A stretch of 8,617 bases of DNA. It comes from an uncultured Lachnospiraceae bacterium (GTDB lineage Bacteria > Bacillota > Clostridia > Lachnospirales > Lachnospiraceae). Position numbers and translations under genes: made by a program. This document shows positions 5,055 to 8,617 of this stretch, piece after piece (position 1 is the stretch's first letter; the number at the start of each line of letters is the position of its first letter). The stretch is taken from NCBI GenBank assembly GCA_902489925.1, contig CABUBX010000092.1, forward strand, positions 1-8,617, in the 5' to 3' direction. The notes below the pieces were generated by a model. That model had not been told where the DNA came from. It saw nothing but the letters and a program-made list of their open reading frames with translations, and did no database searches.

Positions 5055-5876
5055 ATGGTAAAATCAATGGAAATTGGCGGAAAGCATTTTGATATCGGAA
5101 ATCATACCTATATTATGGGTATTTTGAATATGACACCGGATTCCTTTTCGGACGGCGGCAGCTATCCGACAGAGGATGCTGCCCTTTGTCAGGTTGAGCG
5201 TATGCTTAAGCAGGGTGCCGATATCATTGATGTGGGCGGTGAATCGACACGTCCGGGTCATGTTAAGATTAGTGATGCAGAGGAAATCGAAAGAATTGTG
5301 CCGATAATTGAGAAGATTAAAGCAAATTTCGACGTGCCGGTATCCGCAGATACTTATAAATCGGCAGTGGCAAAGGCAGCGCTTATGGCCGGCGCCGATA
5401 TGATTAATGATATCTGGGGCTTTAAATATGATGCGGCGATGGCTGATGTTGTGAAGCAGTATGATGCGGCCTGCTGTTTAATGCATAATCAGGACGGTAC
5501 TGTTTACAATAGTTTTGTAAAGGATTGTATTGAAGCGCTCGGTGAGTGTGTGTCGGCTGCAAAAAAGGCAGGCATTGCCGATGAAAAGATTATGATTGAC
5601 CCGGGTGTCGGTTTTGGAAAGGATTATACACAAAATCTTTTAGTAATTAAGCAGCTTGAAAGGTTTAACAGTCTCGGCTATCCGGTGCTGCTTGGTACAT
5701 CGAGAAAATCTGTGATTGGGCTGACGCTGGACATTCCGGCAGGGGAACGGGATACTGCAACAGCGGCGACATCAGTGTTTGCGGTATGCAAAGGCGCGGC
5801 CTTTGTCCGGGTTCACAATGTAGCGGCTAATTATCAGGCAATTAAGATGGCAGAGGCAATTTTGTCGGCGCGATGA
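5055..5876 (+). CDS. folP: Dihydropteroate synthase
   Basis: Condenses 6-hydroxymethyl-dihydropterin pyrophosphate with p-aminobenzoate; it is the sulfonamide target. The 273-residue TIM-barrel protein is complete. Visible motifs are MGILNMTPDSFSDGG (21-35, with metal-binding Asn25), GGESTRPG (61-68, the sulfonamide-sensitive loop), SADT (97-100), INDIWGF (117-123), DPGVGFGKD (182-190), GTSRKS (214-219, with the pterin/pABA-site Lys218) and RVHNV (252-256). The loops are standard, and I see no insertion of the sort seen in acquired sul genes. It lies 38 nt after the HD gene with a strong ribosome site, and 28 nt before folB-folK. Confidence 0.96.
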   Translation: MVKSMEIGGKHFDIGNHTYIMGILNMTPDSFSDGGSYPTEDAALCQVERMLKQGADIIDVGGESTRPGHVKISDAEEIERIVPIIEKIKANFDVPVSADTYKSAVAKAALMAGADMINDIWGFKYDAAMADVVKQYDAACCLMHNQDGTVYNSFVKDCIEALGECVSAAKKAGIADEKIMIDPGVGFGKDYTQNLLVIKQLERFNSLGYPVLLGTSRKSVIGLTLDIPAGERDTATAATSVFAVCKGAAFVRVHNVAANYQAIKMAEAILSAR

Positions 5877-5904
5877 TTAGAGGGTAGAGTTAGGAGGAAA
5901 TGCA

Positions 5905-6738
5905 ATGGATTGTATACATATAGAAAATCTGGAGATATTTGCACGGCACGGTGTTTATGAAGAAGAAAATCGTCTCGGACAGTTGTTTATTGTGTCTGCA
6001 GACCTTCATACACAGACAAGGATGGCGGCGCTTTCGGATAATTTGGATTTATCCGTAAACTATGGCGATGTATGTCATTTTATAGGACATCTGATGACGG
6101 AAAAAACTTTCCGGCTGATTGAAAGTGCCGCGGAATATGTGGCTTGCGGTATTTTAAAAAAATATCCGGCGGTGAAGGCCGTTGATGTGACAATTAAAAA
6201 GCCGTGGGCGCCGATAGGAATGCATCTGGATTATGCTTCTGTGACGATTCACCGAAAGAAACATCGTGTATTTATCGGGATTGGAAGCAATATGGGCGAT
6301 TCAGCGGCAATTATCAGAGAAGCGCTCGGACAGATTAATCATTTGCCGGATACGGTCATTACAGCATGCTCTGATTTTATCGTGACAAAGCCATACGGCG
6401 GTGTGGCGCAGAATGATTTTTTAAATGGCTGCGCTGAACTTGAGACATTCAAAGAGCCGGAAGAACTCTTGGATACGCTGATGCATATCGAGAAGCTTTT
6501 TGGCCGTGAGCGCCTTGTTCATTGGGGACCGAGAACACTTGATTTGGATATATTGCTGTATGATGATGAAGTGATTTCTACAAAGAGGCTTACAGTGCCT
6601 CATCCGGATATGCAAAACAGATTGTTTGTTTTAGAACCTTTAAAGGAAATCGGGGGCTATGTCAGACATCCGTTATATTTAAAAACTATTCATCAGATGT
6701 ATGATGATTTATGTAAAAAGGAGGAGAAGCATGATTGA
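5905..6738 (+). CDS. folBK: Fused dihydroneopterin aldolase / HPPK (FolB-FolK)
   Basis: One 277-residue chain carries two successive folate enzymes. Residues 1-117 are dihydroneopterin aldolase: IFARHGVYEEENRLGQ (11-26), SVNYGDV (50-56), LIESAAE (71-77) and TIKKPWAPI (96-104) with the catalytic Lys. Residues 121-270 are 6-hydroxymethyl-7,8-dihydropterin pyrophosphokinase: GIGSNMGD (125-132), PYGGVAQNDFLNG (163-175), EKLFGRER (196-203), WGPRTLDLDILLYD (207-220) with the Mg ligands Asp213 and Asp215, and PHPDMQNRLFVLEPL (232-246). The fusion joins almost without a linker (HRKKHRVFIG). The product is passed to FolP, encoded just upstream. The ATG has AGGAGG (5892-5897) at 7 nt. The C-terminus overlaps the next gene by 8 nt. 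Both halves look active. Confidence 0.94.
   Translation: MDCIHIENLEIFARHGVYEEENRLGQLFIVSADLHTQTRMAALSDNLDLSVNYGDVCHFIGHLMTEKTFRLIESAAEYVACGILKKYPAVKAVDVTIKKPWAPIGMHLDYASVTIHRKKHRVFIGIGSNMGDSAAIIREALGQINHLPDTVITACSDFIVTKPYGGVAQNDFLNGCAELETFKEPEELLDTLMHIEKLFGRERLVHWGPRTLDLDILLYDDEVISTKRLTVPHPDMQNRLFVLEPLKEIGGYVRHPLYLKTIHQMYDDLCKKEEKHD
6719..6724 (+). promoter_or_regulatory. Ribosome-binding site deciding the start of the ADA-like gene
   Basis: AGGAGG lies within the end of folB-folK, 6 nt before the ATG at 6731, which gives MIDLHVHLDGS, the usual N-terminus of the family. An earlier in-frame ATG at 6701 has no such site. Confidence 0.75.
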
Positions 6739-7738
6739 TTTACATGTGCATTTAGACGGCTCAATCAGACCTCAGACGATTATTGAACTTGCTAGGGAAC
6801 AGGACGCTTGGCTGCCAACTTATGATGTTAATAAAATAAAAAATTATCTTGTTGTGACACCGGATGCAAAGGACCGTTCAAGTTTTTTCAGAAGGCATGA
6901 TTTATCGCAGGCCGTCTTACAGGGCCGCAGGGCAATCCGCAGGGTTGTCAGCGAACTTGTAATTGATTTGGGGCGGCAAGGTGTAATGTATGCCGAAATA
7001 AGAATGTCGCCGCAGGCACATGTACTTCGGGGATTGACACAAAGCCAGGTCGTTGAGGCGGCGCTTGAAGGCTTAGAGCAGGGCATGGAGGTCAGCAGAG
7101 CGAAAGCAAACCTTGTTTTGTGTACGATGCGCGGGTCGGATGAAAAAGACAATTTTGCAACAATTGTTGAGGCGGCACGCCATTTAAAGCGGGGGGTAGC
7201 CGGTATAGATTTGGTGGGTGATGAGTCTGCCTACGGTACAGGGCGCTATGAAGAACAGTTTTGTCTTCTCAGAGAGGAAAATATTCCGTTTTCTGTTCAT
7301 GCTGGGATTATGGCCGGCGCCGAAAATATATGGGCGGCTGTTGAAAACGGTGCAAAGCGCATCGGACATGGCATCCGTGTAATTGAGGACGAAAAGCTGG
7401 CGGCCTTGATTAAAAAGAAGGAGATTATTTTGGAAATGTGCCCTGTGAGTAATCTACTTACGGGCGTTGTGTCGTCAATAGAGGCGCATCCGATAAAGCG
7501 GTGCTTTGATGCGGGACTTAAAGTAACGGTAGGTACGGACGATATGGTGCTTTGTGATACAACACTTTTGAAGCAGTATCAGCTTTTGAAGGAAAAGCTT
7601 GGTTTTTGTGATGAAGATATCATTAAAATGAATGAATACGCCATTGACGGTGCATTTTTGACAAAATATCAGAGATTTGAATTAAGAGAAAGATTTAGGG
7701 AGAGTATTCATGGACAGACTGCTGGAACTGAGAAATAA
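6731..7738 (+). CDS. Adenosine-deaminase-like metal hydrolase lacking the catalytic Glu
   Basis: This 335-residue amidohydrolase-superfamily TIM barrel is close in plan to adenosine deaminase. The metal ligands are His5 and His7 (LHVHLDGS), His190 (SVHAG) and Asp270 (GTDD). His213 (RIGHG) and Asp271 are present, as are the substrate-loop DLVGDES (about 161-167), ECPxSN-like EMCPVSN and HPIKRCF. The family sequence HAGE is HAGI here (H190-A-G-I193): the glutamate that protonates the purine ring in adenosine deaminase is replaced by Ile. The usual NTDDP-type block is GTDDM. So the barrel and metal site are kept but the known deamination chemistry is in doubt. It might act on a pterin or another nucleoside-like compound, or be an inactive or different hydrolase; this is inference. 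It overlaps folB-folK by 8 nt and pheA by 29 nt. General annotation would call it add, but I would not use the symbol. Confidence 0.8.
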   Translation: MIDLHVHLDGSIRPQTIIELAREQDAWLPTYDVNKIKNYLVVTPDAKDRSSFFRRHDLSQAVLQGRRAIRRVVSELVIDLGRQGVMYAEIRMSPQAHVLRGLTQSQVVEAALEGLEQGMEVSRAKANLVLCTMRGSDEKDNFATIVEAARHLKRGVAGIDLVGDESAYGTGRYEEQFCLLREENIPFSVHAGIMAGAENIWAAVENGAKRIGHGIRVIEDEKLAALIKKKEIILEMCPVSNLLTGVVSSIEAHPIKRCFDAGLKVTVGTDDMVLCDTTLLKQYQLLKEKLGFCDEDIIKMNEYAIDGAFLTKYQRFELRERFRESIHGQTAGTEK

Positions 7739-8617
7739 AATTGACGGCATTGACAGGGAGATTGTCCGGCTGTTTGAAGAAAGAATGACGGCCGCCGAGG
7801 GCGTCGCGGAGTATAAGCGGGGCATCGGCAAGGCTGTTTTAGATAAATCAAGAGAAAAAGAAAAGCTTGAGGCGGTGAAGTCGCTGGCACACAGCGATTT
7901 TAATGCTCAGGGTGTTCAGTCGCTTTTTGCTCAGATGATGAGCATCAGCCGTATGAGGCAGTATATGCTGATTGCCGATGAAAATAAGTCTTTTTTTGAA
8001 TTTAAGCCTTATAAACAGGTAATCACACCGGATACAAAAGTTGTCTTTGCCGGTGTAAAGGGCGCTTACGGGCAGCAGGCGATGGAAGGTTATTTTGGTA
8101 CCGGGATTGACAGCTTTGATGTGCCGACTTTTAAGGAAGCGGTGGAAGCTGTCAGCAGCGGGGCGGCTGAATACGGTGTCCTTCCGATTGAAAATTCCTC
8201 GACAGGAAGTATTACAGACGTGTATGATTTATTGTCTGCAAATCACAATTATATTGTCGGCGAGTATATTCTTAAAATCGATCATGCGCTGCTTGGCTGT
8301 CCGGGAAGCCGGCTTGAAGATATTCAGACGGTGTATTCGCACCCGCAGGGACTTTTGCAGTGCAGACAGTATCTTGGAAATCACGGCTGGCGAAGCATCA
8401 GTCTTGAAAATACGGCCATTGCCGCAAAGAAGGTTTTGGACGATGCGGATATGAGTCAGGCTGCTGTGGCGAGTAAAAGAGCGGCCGAGTATTATGGTCT
8501 TACAGTTCTTGCCGAAAATATCAATGATATCGGCAACAATGCCACACGGTTTATTATGATTAAGCATGAAAAGGTTTACGAGGAGGCATCGAATAAAATA
8601 AGCATTTGCTTTGAATT
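7710..8617 (+). CDS. pheA: Bifunctional chorismate mutase / prephenate dehydratase, 3' end outside
   Basis: The first 302 residues are present, cut by the right edge. Residues 1-90 are an AroQ-type chorismate mutase (MDRLLELRNKIDGIDREIVRL, Arg and Lys of RMTAAEGVAEYKR, MMSISRMRQ). Residues about 109-288 are the prephenate dehydratase domain: VVFAGVKGAYGQQA, YGVLPIENSSTGSI with the ENS motif, YSHPQGLLQC, AAVAS and NNATRF (276-281) with the Thr279-Arg280-Phe281 catalytic triplet. The sequence ends as the C-terminal ACT domain, the phenylalanine sensor, would begin (NKISICFE). It makes phenylpyruvate from chorismate for phenylalanine. The ATG has AGGGAG (7697-7702) at 7 nt and lies inside the preceding gene (29-nt overlap), so coupling is likely. 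Chorismate is also the source of the p-aminobenzoate used by FolP. Confidence 0.94.
   Translation, partial: MDRLLELRNKIDGIDREIVRLFEERMTAAEGVAEYKRGIGKAVLDKSREKEKLEAVKSLAHSDFNAQGVQSLFAQMMSISRMRQYMLIADENKSFFEFKPYKQVITPDTKVVFAGVKGAYGQQAMEGYFGTGIDSFDVPTFKEAVEAVSSGAAEYGVLPIENSSTGSITDVYDLLSANHNYIVGEYILKIDHALLGCPGSRLEDIQTVYSHPQGLLQCRQYLGNHGWRSISLENTAIAAKKVLDDADMSQAAVASKRAAEYYGLTVLAENINDIGNNATRFIMIKHEKVYEEASNKISICFE

Noticed and set aside
4808..5092. Plus-strand frame of 94 codons with repeated Met-Gln-Ser peptides
   Set aside because: It is a shadow of the 21-bp tandem repeat read in another frame of the HD gene.
8095..8454. Plus-strand 119-codon frame near the right edge
   Set aside because: It is out of frame with pheA, which is well supported by motifs on both sides of it.

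Overview
The window looks like a Firmicutes chromosome, most likely a gut Lachnospiraceae or related Clostridia. The grounds are moderate GC, strong AGGAGG ribosome-binding sites, sigma-A type promoters, and protein flavours such as the FolC motif SPTLYDYREKLQ, a fused FolB-FolK and a Clostridia-style serine recombinase fragment. The genus cannot be fixed from the sequence alone.

Layout. (1) Positions 1-315, minus strand: the 5' end of an aldose 1-epimerase-like (LacX/GalM fold) gene with its own promoter, running off the left edge. (2) Positions 345-1020: gene debris. A serine recombinase keeps only its N-terminal catalytic part, needs a -1 shift at an A-AAA-AAC heptamer to be read from its start, and is cut at about 692. 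There it joins the AT-rich 5' end of a Wzx-like polysaccharide flippase that is itself broken after about 58 codons. (3) Positions 1020-1420: non-coding. It holds a GC-rich patch, a good promoter (1146-1174) and a structured repeat element (1188-1379) that would lie in a leader of roughly 240 nt. (4) Positions 1421-8617, plus strand: one tightly packed operon in the order rlmI-like methyltransferase, folC, folE, HD-domain hydrolase, folP, folB-folK fusion, adenosine-deaminase-like gene, pheA (cut by the right edge). Gaps run from -29 to +38 nt, so co-transcription and translational coupling are very likely.

How the genes work together. FolE opens GTP to dihydroneopterin triphosphate. FolB and FolK (one polypeptide) turn dihydroneopterin into the activated pterin pyrophosphate. 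FolP joins it to p-aminobenzoate, and FolC adds glutamate. The step missing from the usual set is removal of phosphates from dihydroneopterin triphosphate. An uncharacterised HD-domain hydrolase sits exactly between folE and folP and is the natural candidate.

The most interesting points are that HD protein, with a three-unit 21-bp in-frame tandem repeat and a Cys cluster, and the adenosine-deaminase-like protein. The latter keeps the metal ligands but has Ile where the family has the catalytic Glu of HAGE, so it may not be an adenosine deaminase at all. The leader repeat, with several short hairpins capped by GNA triloops, and the slippery heptamer in the recombinase remnant are secondary points.
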